Below are positions 8,063 through 16,548 of a DNA stretch of 64,000 nt, piece after piece; positions within the stretch are counted from its first letter, which is position 1; every line of letters begins with the position of its first letter. Both the position numbers and the translations under genes were made by a program. The notes beneath the pieces were generated by a model. It had not been told where the DNA came from. It saw only the letters and a program-made list of their open reading frames with translations, and made no database searches. This DNA is from Nitrosomonas sp. (lineage in GTDB: Bacteria > Pseudomonadota > Gammaproteobacteria > Burkholderiales > Nitrosomonadaceae). Location: contig JAIETK010000006.1 of assembly GCA_019745325.1 (NCBI GenBank), positions 18,989 through 82,988 of the forward strand, in the 5' to 3' direction.

Positions 8063-9514
8063 TTAGCGGTCTTGATCCGCTACGCGCGCGATGAAAAACG
8101 GCTGATCAGCCGCGATCAATTGAATGAATTGCGGATACTGGAATACGCTGCTGCTGGAGCGCGGATCCAGCAATAACGGCAACAGCCGTGCGGTATCCGG
8201 CAGTAATGGGACATACAAATGACCGGACATGACCACGGCACGATCGCGGGATGTATCCAAGACCCGGAGGGCACGTTCCGGGGTATCGCCGTATGCGAAA
8301 ACATCGTTTTCCAGCACCGTCTCAAACGGTTCCGTAACCTTATCGAACGAGATGCGATGCCGTTCGAACAATTCCGCGAAAACCTCAACATGCGCGTGCA
8401 CGATATAGGCGCTGGGCAACTGCAAAAAATCATGCGCTGCAATGGCGCGATGATCGGCAAATTCAATGGACTCGATCTCGCGCGTATCGCGCCGGCGCAG
8501 ATTAATTCGTGTTACCGGCGATTCGTTTCTGGGTACATAGGAACCGTTGAGCGCTATGTTTCCCTGCGGCGGAAGCTGCATTGCGCGTGCGATAGCTGAC
8601 AGAATTGCTGGTTGTTGCGGCTGCAATACCTGTAACAACGCTTGCAAGCAGCACCATTGCTTTTCCGTTCGAACTGCGATATTGCGGAATGTCGGATGCG
8701 GATCGGCTTTCGGCTCCATCGGTGTTTCCAGCAAAATCGCCAGCGCGCCGCGCAATCCGGCTTTGTTGCGGAAGGTGCGCATCGTCAGGTCTCCATGCGT
8801 GACCGGCTGTTTCGTGGAGGTGATCTCGCGGATATAACGTTGAGCGCGCAGACCGCGCGTTTCAACCGCCGCGATCAACGCCGGCAGCAATTGCAATTCC
8901 GCGTAGTTTTGCAAATTTTCAGAAATAGCCGGATGACTTGCCACATCGAATTGCGCTTCGAAATCGGTCAAATAACCTTCGAGTCCGAGCGTTTTGCGTT
9001 TCAACACCGCCGACTCATGCAGATCCAGCACTACCGCCGGGCGGTAATGCAATACTGCGGCATCCAGCGCGCAGCTCTCGGGTTGCGACAACAATACAAA
9101 ATCCCGGTTGATGTTGACGTCGTTGCCGTTCTTGCTGGAATCTCGCTCGCGGCCATCCGGATTGGCGTTCGGGATCATGATGAATTCAAAATGCTCCAGC
9201 AGCTGCTGCAGCTCGCCCGTGAGTATGGCTCGCGCCAAATACAGCAATGCTTCGCAACCAGCCGCTTCCGAGGCTCCATGTTGCGAGCCGGCCAGCATGA
9301 TCCGCAATTTTTGCCGGTTTGCCCGCTGATTCTTGGAATCATCACCGCAATAAAGCGCCAGGATTTCCCGTCCCTGCGCCGAATGGCCGATGCAATCCAG
9401 CCGTGCAAATTGTCCGGCGGCGAATGCCAGCGTCTGCAAATAATGGACGATCTCCTCCGAGCTCGAATAACGTTGGAAACCGTTTTGCTCCAACGGTGTT
9501 TTAATCCGCTTCAT
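8063..9514 (-). CDS. M14-family zinc metallopeptidase, no signal peptide
   Basis: This 483-residue protein is related to M14 zinc carboxypeptidases. The N-terminal catalytic domain (about residues 1-290) has the zinc-site block AGSQHGASEAAG, then NANPDGR (substrate carboxylate binding), VNINRDF, the third-ligand block LDLHESAVLK, and a late LLETPME that could hold the catalytic glutamate. The first motif is HGASE, one residue longer than the usual HxxE. The C-terminal ~190 residues match no domain I know but are shared with the upstream paralog at 9511. No signal peptide is visible, so this copy is probably cytoplasmic. Its start overlaps the upstream gene by 4 bases (ATGA), indicating translational coupling. 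Confidence 0.8.
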   Translation of the reverse strand: MKRIKTPLEQNGFQRYSSSEEIVHYLQTLAFAAGQFARLDCIGHSAQGREILALYCGDDSKNQRANRQKLRIMLAGSQHGASEAAGCEALLYLARAILTGELQQLLEHFEFIMIPNANPDGRERDSSKNGNDVNINRDFVLLSQPESCALDAAVLHYRPAVVLDLHESAVLKRKTLGLEGYLTDFEAQFDVASHPAISENLQNYAELQLLPALIAAVETRGLRAQRYIREITSTKQPVTHGDLTMRTFRNKAGLRGALAILLETPMEPKADPHPTFRNIAVRTEKQWCCLQALLQVLQPQQPAILSAIARAMQLPPQGNIALNGSYVPRNESPVTRINLRRRDTREIESIEFADHRAIAAHDFLQLPSAYIVHAHVEVFAELFERHRISFDKVTEPFETVLENDVFAYGDTPERALRVLDTSRDRAVVMSGHLYVPLLPDTARLLPLLLDPRSSSSVFQYPQFIQLIAADQPFFIARVADQDR

Positions 9515-11040
9515 GGCTGGTTTACCCGGACTTCCTCGAAAGTGCGGTAAATAAAAAACTCTTGTTCCGGTTCCACCAATCTTGCGTATTCGGGATAACG
9601 AAAAATACTGCTGATTGAACGTGGATCCAGCAGCAATGCGGCGGTACGTCCGTTTGGCTGAAGCAAGTCGATGAGCAGGCTGCCGCGATCAATCGTCAAA
9701 GTCTTCTGCGTCTCCGCCAGCAACCCGGTACGCATCAGGCTATTGGCAGGTACATCGACACGCATCGCAATCACTTGCTGCTCCGACGGATGCGGCAAGC
9801 GACGGTAATCAATGCGATGACGCTCAAGCACTGAACGGATGACATCTTGATGACGGGTAATCACCAGCATTCGCGGAAAAGCGGCCGCATCGGCATTGAT
9901 CTGCAGGCGATGATCCGGAAACACGCGCGGCTCGAGTTCTCCGGTATCCAGCCGCCGCATGACAATCGATTTTTGCGGTTGCGCTGGATTCAGCGCATAA
10001 CCGGCGTATAACGTCAACGGCTCCTGATGCAGCATGGCACGCGCCAATGCCGTCTGCGCCAGAATTTCGGCGCGCCGCTCATGCGCCAGCGTCAGCAACG
10101 AATGCAAACATAACAGCTGCCGTGCCACTCGCTGCGCGATATTGCGGTACGTCGGATGCACCGCTTCGCGCGAATCCAGTTTGGTTTCGACCAGCAGCGA
10201 CAATACGCCGGTCATGGCGGCGGCATTGCGGAAATTGCGCAATGTCAATCCGCCATTGGTGACCGGCTGTTGGATACTGGTGATCTCCCCGATGTAACGG
10301 CGCGCCGGCAGTCCGCCATCCGATACCCGGGCGGTTAACGCCGGCAAGAAAATATTCAAGGCATAATCCCGCAGCGCTGCCGGCACTGACGGATTGTTAC
10401 TGATTTCGAATTGCGCGTCGAAATCGGTCAGATAGCCGTCTTTGGCGAGCGATTCGCGCTTTAATACCGCCGATTCATGCGAATCGAGCAATACGTGCGG
10501 CGCATAGCGTTCCACCGCTTCTTTCAGCACGCGGGTTTCAGGTTGCGTGAGCAATACGAAATCGGTGTTGATATTGACGCGATTGGCATTCGACCGTCGC
10601 CCTAAGTCACGCCCGTCGGGATTGGCATTGGGCAGCAAAATCACATCCATTTCCTCCAGCAACGGCCGCAGATATCCATCCGCCAGCTCCCTTGCGATCA
10701 CCAGCATTGCCTCGCCGCCCGCGGGTTCTGCGGCGCCGTGTTGCGAACCGGCGATCATAACCGTTAGCCGCTTTGCGGTATGATCCCGGCGCGGCGCGGA
10801 AAATCGCATGACTTCAATCGGGCGATCCAGAACGCTGTGACCGATCGACTCCACACGCACCAGCTCCGGATAACGCTCGGCCAGCGCATGAAGATAACCA
10901 CTTATTTCACTCGACGTGCTGATTCTGGCATAGCGCGCCGCTTCCAGCGGCGTTTGCAGCGGGACAACTTGCCCGGCGCACAAGACACTGTAAGTGGCTG
11001 TAATAACGATAAATATTTTTTGCAGCAGCAAACGCATCAT
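9511..11040 (-). CDS. M14-family zinc metallopeptidase with signal peptide
   Basis: This 509-residue paralog of the downstream gene has the same layout: AGSQHGAAEPAGGEA, NANPDGRD, VNINTDF, LLDSHESAVLK and LLVETKLDS, with a shared C-terminal domain ending in DPRSISSIFRYPEYARLV. Unlike its partner it has an N-terminal hydrophobic signal (LLLQKIFIVITATYSVLCAG), so it is probably periplasmic. It likely acts on peptides or peptidoglycan-derived peptides; substrate unknown. The pair is a tandem duplication with divided localisation. A 7-bp inverted repeat (CAGGACA/TGTCCTG, 11072-11099) lies about 30 bases upstream and could be an operator. Confidence 0.82.
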   Translation of the reverse strand: MMRLLLQKIFIVITATYSVLCAGQVVPLQTPLEAARYARISTSSEISGYLHALAERYPELVRVESIGHSVLDRPIEVMRFSAPRRDHTAKRLTVMIAGSQHGAAEPAGGEAMLVIARELADGYLRPLLEEMDVILLPNANPDGRDLGRRSNANRVNINTDFVLLTQPETRVLKEAVERYAPHVLLDSHESAVLKRESLAKDGYLTDFDAQFEISNNPSVPAALRDYALNIFLPALTARVSDGGLPARRYIGEITSIQQPVTNGGLTLRNFRNAAAMTGVLSLLVETKLDSREAVHPTYRNIAQRVARQLLCLHSLLTLAHERRAEILAQTALARAMLHQEPLTLYAGYALNPAQPQKSIVMRRLDTGELEPRVFPDHRLQINADAAAFPRMLVITRHQDVIRSVLERHRIDYRRLPHPSEQQVIAMRVDVPANSLMRTGLLAETQKTLTIDRGSLLIDLLQPNGRTAALLLDPRSISSIFRYPEYARLVEPEQEFFIYRTFEEVRVNQP

Positions 11041-11393
11041 GACAATCAGAGAATTGTATCAGCTTGATTTCCAGGACATTCGCACTGACACGTGTCCTGC
11101 TATTTTACTTAAACGACAGTAACTAAGTACTAGTAAAAAAAGGAATAATTTCCCATTCCACCAAGTCCGCTTTCAGCATATCGTACACACAACTGTTTAA
11201 GCATCCATTTTTTAGACAGCACTCATAACAATAAGCAGCAAAGCAACACGATTTATTAAAGCTGTAAAAGGCAATTTCACCGCCCTTTGCGTAACTGGTC
11301 AATGCGATGCCTTGGAAGACATTATGGCAGAAACCAGTCATCCGCCGGGCCGGTGAAATAAAAATATCTATATGTCTTATTGGAGATTTCATT
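11041..11393. other. Intergenic region between M14 peptidase and PEP-CTERM genes
   Basis: These 353 bases lie between divergent genes. The visible features are the inverted repeat CAGGACA-N14-TGTCCTG at 11072-11099 and an AT-rich stretch before the PEP-CTERM start, with GGAG as its ribosome-binding site. A Cys-rich minus-strand frame (11123-11392) has no ribosome-binding site and no recognisable family, so I leave it out. Confidence 0.45.
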
Positions 11394-12086
11394 ATGCGTA
11401 TCGTATCGATACTTGCTTTACTCGCTTTAACCAGCGGTCCCGCTACTGCGGCGGCTATTTATCAAATCGGCGATAACGACGGTTACGGCGCGGCTGTTTG
11501 CGATAACTGCTCTCACAGCTTCGATGGCTTCAGCGCCGATCATGACGGCCGCAGCGCCACGGAAAAACTTGCGACGGACGGCGCGCAATATACCGACACG
11601 TACAGCACCACGCACCCAGGTTTTAGCCCGCATGGATTGGAAACCGTAGCCACTTTCCATTTCGGCGGATTAGGCGCGCACTGGACATCCGGCAAACTGG
11701 AAATCGATTTGGCGGATTTTCAGGCCTCCGAATTTGGCGCCGTAGCCGCTGCGTTTAACGGTATCACGCAGGATTTCGCTTTCGATGACGGTTATACAAA
11801 AACCGCGATTCACACGTTTCTGTTGAGCGATGCGGTGCTGGATTCGATCAACGCCACCGGTGAATTGGTCATCACCATCGACCGCAACAACTCCAGCGAT
11901 TTCTATGGCATCGATTACCTAAAACTGACCGATCTGACCGAACCGGTGATGTTCATGCCGCCGGTAATGAATACGGCGGCGCTGCCGGTACCCGAACCTG
12001 AAACATACTTGATGTTGCTCGCCGGGCTGACATTATTGAGCTTCGCCTACCGCCGCAATATCAAACCAACCGGTTTAACAGCTTAA
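11394..12086 (+). CDS. PEP-CTERM sorting-domain secreted protein
   Basis: This 230-residue protein has a signal peptide (MRIVSILALLALTSGPATAAA). The mature part starts IYQIGDNDGYG and is Asp/Thr/Gly-rich with a beta-sandwich look. The C-terminal tag has VPEPETYLMLLAG, hydrophobic LTLLSFAYRR and a short basic end, so it should be an exosortase substrate. The long hydrophobic/Asp pattern (LEIDLADFQ, ITIDRNN, GIDYLKL) suggests a carbohydrate-binding-like surface domain. The start is set by TTGGAG upstream. A strong hairpin terminator follows at 12103. No exosortase or polysaccharide operon is nearby. Confidence 0.85.
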   Translation: MRIVSILALLALTSGPATAAAIYQIGDNDGYGAAVCDNCSHSFDGFSADHDGRSATEKLATDGAQYTDTYSTTHPGFSPHGLETVATFHFGGLGAHWTSGKLEIDLADFQASEFGAVAAAFNGITQDFAFDDGYTKTAIHTFLLSDAVLDSINATGELVITIDRNNSSDFYGIDYLKLTDLTEPVMFMPPVMNTAALPVPEPETYLMLLAGLTLLSFAYRRNIKPTGLTA

Positions 12087-12102
12087 TCTTTCCTTGATGT
12101 AG

Positions 12103-12138
12103 CAAAACAAAACCCCGCTCCGGCGGGTTTTTGTTTTG
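12103..12138 (+). terminator. Rho-independent terminator after PEP-CTERM gene
   Basis: Inverted repeat with arms CAAAACAAAACCCCGC and GGCGGGTTTTTGTTTTG around a short TCC loop. The GC stem is followed by a T-run, and the A-rich left flank also allows function on the other strand. Confidence 0.8.
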
Positions 12139-12205
12139 GTGCGGTATCGCAACGTTGCAAGCGATAGGGTGCAAACCGCCGCTGTGCTACAATTTCTTCC
12201 GTAAA

Positions 12206-12345
12206 CAGGCCGTTGAAAAACTTTTTCGAAGCAGCCGACACAAGGCAAAAACAGGCGAAAAAGCGCAGTTCATGCGCAATAAATGAGCATTTTGAGCTTG
12301 TTTTTAACACCGTAGCGGCAACACAGATAGTTTTTCAACAGCCTG
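12206..12345. mobile_element. 140-bp MITE, copy A (CAGGCCGTTGAAAAAC ends)
   Basis: The left end CAGGCCGTTGAAAAAC (12206-12221) and right end (12330-12345, inverse CAGGCTGTTGAAAAAC) form 15/16 inverted repeats. A direct repeat GTAAA flanks the element at 12201-12205 and 12346-12350, the footprint of a 5-bp target duplication. The interior matches a second copy at 14721 with about 9 substitutions by hand alignment. No transposase is encoded. It lies 60 bp upstream of the diheme cytochrome gene and may affect its expression. Confidence 0.85.
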
Positions 12346-12405
12346 GTAAACAGCGTCAATCCGATCATTTGCGTACCTCAACGATCCCATCAATAAAGGA
12401 AAGCT

Positions 12406-14205
12406 ATGAAAATCGCCTGCGTTGCTTTGTCCGCCCTTATCTTATCCGCCTGTATTTCCCATCCCCTGGAAGCACCGCCGCCCCCCGCGTATGTAAAAGC
12501 CGTGCCGGACGATTGGGTGCAAGCATTCCGCGACAAAACCCAGGAAAAATCGGCTTATCTGCAATCGCACCAAGTCGCATACGATTGGTTCGGCAATTTC
12601 GCTTTCAGCGAAACCGACGGCATTCCTTTTATCGCGTTGAAACTGATACCCAAGCTCGCGCCGGAATTGTGGGGCAGCGCTGAAAACTTTCTCGACGCGG
12701 TTGGCTTGTTCATCGACGAGCGGCAACCTGCATATCCGGCGGCGCGCGGCATCGGCTTCAGCGGCTTGTCACGCGCTGTTGCGGACGGCAACATCGACTA
12801 CGCGTCGTTTACTTGCGGCGCGTGTCATATCGGCCGGGTGCGGCTGGAAAACGGTGAAATCGATTATCTCGACGGCGGCGTGAATACCACTTTCAACATC
12901 GTGTCGTTCCGCGTTAAGCTGTACCAAACCTTGCAGCAGGCTTACGACGGTAAGACCGGCGACGACAAATATCAAGTGCTGACGCAGAAACTGCTGGCCG
13001 CGCTGGATGAAGTTCAGCAACAAAACCCGCATTACTTCTACAACAACTTCCAATCCGCCAGCCGCCATTTCGACGCGGATTACGAAGCCGCGCAGATCAA
13101 ATTGTTCCGTAAAAACGCCGTGCAAACGGTTACAAAATTCGCGCAGCGCGTGGAAGCCGAATACCAGGGTTTCGGCGCTTTGATCGCGAAGAACTACAGC
13201 GGTTTTGAACAGCCGATGCTAGCCGGTTTTCCCGGCATGGCCGATGCCACCGGGTTGAGCGCGGTCAACGGTTACATCGACGCGCGCAAAAGCCCGATTC
13301 TCAAATGGTTCGCCGGGCTTTCGCTGCCGCCGGAACCCGGCATCACCGATTTCATGTCGGTTTGGGAACAGGACAAACGCCGCGCCAGCTGGGATGAAAG
13401 CCATAAAAGGCTGATTAACGGCGGCGGGCAATGGAACGGCAACGTGCCGATGCCGGTGTACCGCAATTTGATCGCGATGCTGACGCTCGGTCTGGAACAA
13501 ACCGATGTGCGCGTGGCGGCATTTGCCGAGGAATTGCTCAACGGTTTACCGGCCAGTCCTTATCCGTTCGCGGTCGATGTAACGCTGGCCAAGAAGGGTC
13601 AAGCGCTGTTTGCCGAGCACTGCGCCGATTGCCATCAACCGAAAAACGGCAAGGTCTACGACAACCTCGGCACCAGCATGAAACGCGCCTACGTGGTCGG
13701 CACGCTGCTGAATTACGCCGCGCGCAAGGAGCTGTACGACAACTGTTCGCCGGAAACCACCGTGCAGTTATACGGCAAGGATGTCAAACCCTGCGCCGAA
13801 TTCGACGGCATTTCGCTGGTTGGCAAAAAGGATCTGCTGATGTCGCCGAACGACGAACACCACGGTTACAACGCCCGGCCGTTGAGCGGCGTGTGGGCGC
13901 AAGCACCATATTTGCACAACGGCACGGTGCCGACGGTCTATCACCTGCTGGTGCCGGATGAACGCCCGGCGAGCTTTATCAAAAGCCGCCTCGATTACGA
14001 TACGAAACTGCTCGGCTTTGCCTGGGACCCGCAGCAATCCGCCGCGCAACACGAAGGCTATCTGTTCCAGGCCAACGCCATCCCGGCGCTGAGCAACAAA
14101 GGCCACGACAAGGACATCGTGGAAGGTAAAAAAACCTACCGCCTCAATTGGTCGAACGATAAGGAAGGCGCATTTGCCATCATCGAATACTTGAAAATCT
14201 TATAA
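12406..14205 (+). CDS. Diheme c-type cytochrome lipoprotein (RoxA/MauG-like superfamily)
   Basis: This 599-residue exported protein has a lipobox (LILSAC, Cys16), so it should be membrane-anchored in the periplasm or outer membrane. Two haem c attachment motifs are present: CGACH (137-141) and CADCH (406-410). The C-terminal half carries PLSGVWAQAPYLHNGTVPTVYHLL, the block seen in RoxA-type rubber oxygenases and related large diheme cytochromes of the cytochrome c peroxidase superfamily. Oxidation of an organic substrate or peroxide handling is possible; substrate not predictable. An AAAGGA site precedes the ATG. The MITE at 12206 sits in its upstream region. A VOC-family gene follows after 28 bp. 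Confidence 0.8.
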   Translation: MKIACVALSALILSACISHPLEAPPPPAYVKAVPDDWVQAFRDKTQEKSAYLQSHQVAYDWFGNFAFSETDGIPFIALKLIPKLAPELWGSAENFLDAVGLFIDERQPAYPAARGIGFSGLSRAVADGNIDYASFTCGACHIGRVRLENGEIDYLDGGVNTTFNIVSFRVKLYQTLQQAYDGKTGDDKYQVLTQKLLAALDEVQQQNPHYFYNNFQSASRHFDADYEAAQIKLFRKNAVQTVTKFAQRVEAEYQGFGALIAKNYSGFEQPMLAGFPGMADATGLSAVNGYIDARKSPILKWFAGLSLPPEPGITDFMSVWEQDKRRASWDESHKRLINGGGQWNGNVPMPVYRNLIAMLTLGLEQTDVRVAAFAEELLNGLPASPYPFAVDVTLAKKGQALFAEHCADCHQPKNGKVYDNLGTSMKRAYVVGTLLNYAARKELYDNCSPETTVQLYGKDVKPCAEFDGISLVGKKDLLMSPNDEHHGYNARPLSGVWAQAPYLHNGTVPTVYHLLVPDERPASFIKSRLDYDTKLLGFAWDPQQSAAQHEGYLFQANAIPALSNKGHDKDIVEGKKTYRLNWSNDKEGAFAIIEYLKIL

Positions 14206-14233
14206 TCTTCAATCACTCACCCAAGGAGTTAAC

Positions 14234-14668
14234 ATGAATAATCCCGTGATTCAGCCTTATCTGATGTTCGGCGGGCGCTGCGAAGAAGCGCTGGAATTCT
14301 ATCGCACCGCATTGGGCGCACAGATCGACATGCTCATGCGTTTCCAGGAAAGTCCCGATCCACCGCCGCCCGGTATGCTGCCACCCGGCTTTGAAAGCAA
14401 GATCATGCACGCCAGCTTCCGCATCGCCGGCAATGTGCTGATGGCCTCTGACGGATGCGAAGTTGGCTCGCAATTCAAGGGTTTCTCGCTGTCGATTTCG
14501 GTCGCCACCGAAGCGGAAGCCGAACGTTACTTTGCCGCGCTGTCCGGCGGTGGCCAAGTACAAATGCCGTTGGCGAAAACCTTCTGGTCGCCCAAGTTCG
14601 GCATGCTGACCGACCGCTTCGGCATCAGTTGGATGGTCAACGTCGTCACTACCGAATGCAACGGATGA
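14234..14668 (+). CDS. VOC superfamily protein, PhnB-like
   Basis: This 144-residue protein is of the PhnB / 3-demethylubiquinone-9-like VOC (glyoxalase/bleomycin-resistance fold) family. It starts MNNPVIQPYLMFGGRCEEALEFYRTALGA, continues MHASFRIAGNVLMASDG, and ends with the family pattern PLAKTFWSPKFGMLTDRFGISWMVN. VOC proteins are cytoplasmic metal-dependent enzymes or binding proteins; the PhnB branch has no settled reaction. An AAGGAG site sets the start. Its stop codon overlaps the next ATG (ATGA at 14665-14668), implying coupled translation with the small lipoprotein gene. Confidence 0.85.
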   Translation: MNNPVIQPYLMFGGRCEEALEFYRTALGAQIDMLMRFQESPDPPPPGMLPPGFESKIMHASFRIAGNVLMASDGCEVGSQFKGFSLSISVATEAEAERYFAALSGGGQVQMPLAKTFWSPKFGMLTDRFGISWMVNVVTTECNG

Positions 14669-15027
14669 TATTGCACATCCCGATCATGGGCATCGCTGCG
14701 GCGATAGGATTAACGGTTAGCAGGCCGTTGAAAAACGTTTTCGAGGCAGCCGATACAAGGCAAAAACAGGCGAAAAAGCGCAGTTTATGCGGTATAAATG
14801 AGCATTTTGAGCTTGTTTTTAACACCGTAACGGCAACGCAGATAGTTTTTCAACGGCCGGTTAGCGGTTGCACCGCGCAGCAGCTCAACTCCACCGGCCA
14901 ATCGTGGCAGCGCAACGAATGCGCCCGAATGCTCGATCAATGGGAGCGCGAACGCTGCCTGTCGAACGCCAGCACGCCGTACGAAGCCTACAAAAAACAA
15001 TCCGGCGATGCGGATACCGGGAGATGA
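14665..15027 (+). pseudogene. Small lipoprotein gene interrupted in frame by a MITE
   Basis: The frame reads MILHIPIMGIAAAIGLTVS, then 48 residues contributed by the MITE plus target duplication (RPLKNVF...IVFQRPVS), then GCTAQQLNSTGQSWQRNE and on to a 15027 stop. Removing the 144-bp insertion (14721-14864) restores LTVSGC, a perfect lipobox, giving a 72-residue lipoprotein with four Cys in a helical body. The insertion length is a multiple of three and the MITE frame has no stop, so a 120-residue product could still be made. However, the lipobox Cys moves from position 21 to 69 and probably loses its function. The start overlaps the VOC stop (ATGA). Confidence 0.75.
14721..14859. mobile_element. 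139-bp MITE, copy B, inserted in a lipoprotein gene
   Basis: The left end CAGGCCGTTGAAAAAC is identical to copy A at 12206. The right end reads inversely CGGCCGTTGAAAAAC. The direct repeat GTTAG flanks it (14716-14720 and 14860-14864). About 9 substitutions separate it from copy A. Its interior reads through in the host gene frame without a stop codon. Confidence 0.88.
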
Positions 15028-15034
15028 TGTCCGT

Positions 15035-16012
15035 ATGAACCCCGACCAGCCCGGCAAGCTAACGTTTGAAACCGCGGCGCAGCATGCCAGCACGGAAGTT
15101 CCGGTGTTCCCGCCCGCTTGCCGCGCCGCGGAAGTACGGCAGCAACTCGCGGGGCGGCAGTACGAAAGCGCGAGTCACGTGATCGTTTGCGAGCAGCGCA
15201 AATTTCTCGGTGTGGTACGCATCGAAGACTTGCTCGCCGCTGCCGCCGATACCCCGCTGAACGATCTGATGGACCGCGAAGCGCCGGTCGTCGCGCCGGG
15301 GGTGGATCAAGAAGTTGCTGCCTGGCATGCCGTGCGCAACGGCGAATCCGCCTTGACCGTGGTGGATCGCGAAGGCCATTTCGCCGGCGTGATTCCGCCG
15401 CACCGGCTGCTTGCGGTATTGCTGTCGGAGCACGAGGAAGACTTGTCGCGCTTGGGCGGCTTCACCAAAAGCACCCATGTGGCCCGCGCGACCAGCGAAG
15501 AACCGGTCGAACGGCGCTTCCGCCATCGTATCCCCTGGCTCGTCGTCGGACTCGGCGGCGCCCTGCTCGCCGCGGATTTCGTCGGCTGGTTCGAATCGCA
15601 ATTGCAACACACCGTGATGCTGGCGTTCTTCATTCCCGGCATCGTCTATCTGGCGGATGCAGTCGGCACGCAAACCGAAACCGTCGTGGTGCGCGGCTTA
15701 TCCGTCGGGGTCAGCATGCAGCGGATGGTCAAGCGCGAATTACTGACCGGCCTCGCCATTGGTTTTGCGCTCGCGGTGATCGCCGGACCTTTGGTATGGT
15801 GGCGCTGGGAACAAGCGGATGTCGCGCTGTGCGTCGGACTATCGGTATTCGCCGCGTGTTCCACCGCCACCGTGGCGGCGATGGCGCTGCCCTCCTTGCT
15901 CGACCGGTTCGGACTCGACCCGGCCTTCGGCAGCGGACCGCTGGCGACGGTGATTCAAGACCTGCTGTCGATCCTAATTTACTTCGGTATCGCCAGCGCG
16001 GTGGTGCAGTGA
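15035..16012 (+). CDS. mgtE: MgtE-type magnesium/divalent cation transporter, short form
   Basis: This 325-residue protein has a CBS-domain pair at about residues 25-150 (SASHVIVCEQRKFLGVVRIEDL and ESALTVVDREGHFAGVIPPHRL). These are followed by five hydrophobic segments carrying the MgtE channel pattern: MLAFFIPGIVYLADAVGTQTET, and LPSLLDRFGLDPAFGSGPLAT. MgtE proteins are inner-membrane Mg2+ channels gated by their cytosolic domains. The usual N-terminal superhelical domain of about 130 residues is absent, and the linker between CBS and membrane domain is short. The start at 15035 follows GGGAGA. It begins 7 bases after the interrupted lipoprotein gene. Confidence 0.8.
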   Translation: MNPDQPGKLTFETAAQHASTEVPVFPPACRAAEVRQQLAGRQYESASHVIVCEQRKFLGVVRIEDLLAAAADTPLNDLMDREAPVVAPGVDQEVAAWHAVRNGESALTVVDREGHFAGVIPPHRLLAVLLSEHEEDLSRLGGFTKSTHVARATSEEPVERRFRHRIPWLVVGLGGALLAADFVGWFESQLQHTVMLAFFIPGIVYLADAVGTQTETVVVRGLSVGVSMQRMVKRELLTGLAIGFALAVIAGPLVWWRWEQADVALCVGLSVFAACSTATVAAMALPSLLDRFGLDPAFGSGPLATVIQDLLSILIYFGIASAVVQ

Positions 16013-16042
16013 CAAACTACCGGCTTATGCAACGGATAGACT

Positions 16043-16393
16043 ATGAACTTCGAACAACTCAGTGAGCAACAAATCCTGGCGATTGCCGCGCCGATCATGG
16101 ACAACTTGATGGAAGCCTCCACCCAGCGCGACCACGCCCGTCATGTCCGCGACTTCACCGGACGGCTGAAAGCCATCGTCACGCCGGATTATTTTGACTG
16201 TATCTGCCGGCAATACCAGACAGAAAAAGGCTTTTTCACCACCCGCACCCCAGTCGCCGTCTTCCGCCGTCCGGACTCGGCGGCGATCATCTGGAAACAA
16301 TCGTTCACGAAAGCACCCGGCGAATTCGTCGCGGAAATGGTGCTGGTACATCGAGATGGCCGGTATTGTGTCGATCATGTGATGGTGTTTTGA
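16043..16393 (+). CDS. Hypothetical protein
   Basis: This 116-residue soluble protein starts MNFEQLSEQQILAIAAPIMDNLMEAS. The N-terminal half looks helical and the second half beta-rich (TPVAVFRRPDSAAIIWKQSF, EFVAEMVLVHRDGRYCVDHVMVF). The overall shape resembles small SnoaL/NTF2-like or nuclease-inhibitor folds, but I do not recognise the family. It is the last chromosomal-type gene before the integron cassette array, and its GC-rich codon use matches its upstream neighbours rather than the cassettes. Confidence 0.65.
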   Translation: MNFEQLSEQQILAIAAPIMDNLMEASTQRDHARHVRDFTGRLKAIVTPDYFDCICRQYQTEKGFFTTRTPVAVFRRPDSAAIIWKQSFTKAPGEFVAEMVLVHRDGRYCVDHVMVF

Positions 16394-16485
16394 AGTCTGC
16401 AAGAACATCGCGCATGGTGGATCTAACAAAGTCTGTTATGATAAAAGCTAAATCAAACGATACCTATGAAAAATAAGGACATCCT

Positions 16486-16548
16486 ATGACACGTGCAGTA
16501 ATAGACCTCATTTTTGACGTAATAGATTGCGTCATTTCGGACATCTAA
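16486..16548 (+). CDS. Possible 20-residue peptide upstream of cassette array
   Basis: ATG at 16486, preceded by AAGGAC, reads MTRAVIDLIFDVIDCVISDI and stops 7 bases before the first cassette boundary. A 7-codon frame (16466-16489, MKNKDIL) overlaps its start by ATGA, a typical coupling arrangement. The coding sequence contains the hairpin TGACGTAAT-AG-ATTGCGTCA (16515-16534). It is very short, so coding status is uncertain. A short ORF in the attI1 site of class 1 integrons is known to aid cassette translation; a similar role here is inference. Confidence 0.3.
   Translation: MTRAVIDLIFDVIDCVISDI

Noticed and set aside
8642-9550. 302-residue plus-strand frame antisense to the M14 peptidases
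   Set aside because: Mirror of a well-supported coding gene in a GC-rich region; low-quality composition rich in Arg and Gln.
11123-11392. 89-residue Cys-rich minus-strand frame
   Set aside because: No ribosome-binding site, odd composition, no family resemblance, and it overlaps the likely promoter of the PEP-CTERM gene.
15118-16065. 315-residue plus-strand frame over the MgtE gene
   Set aside because: Extremely Arg-rich shadow of mgtE in another frame.
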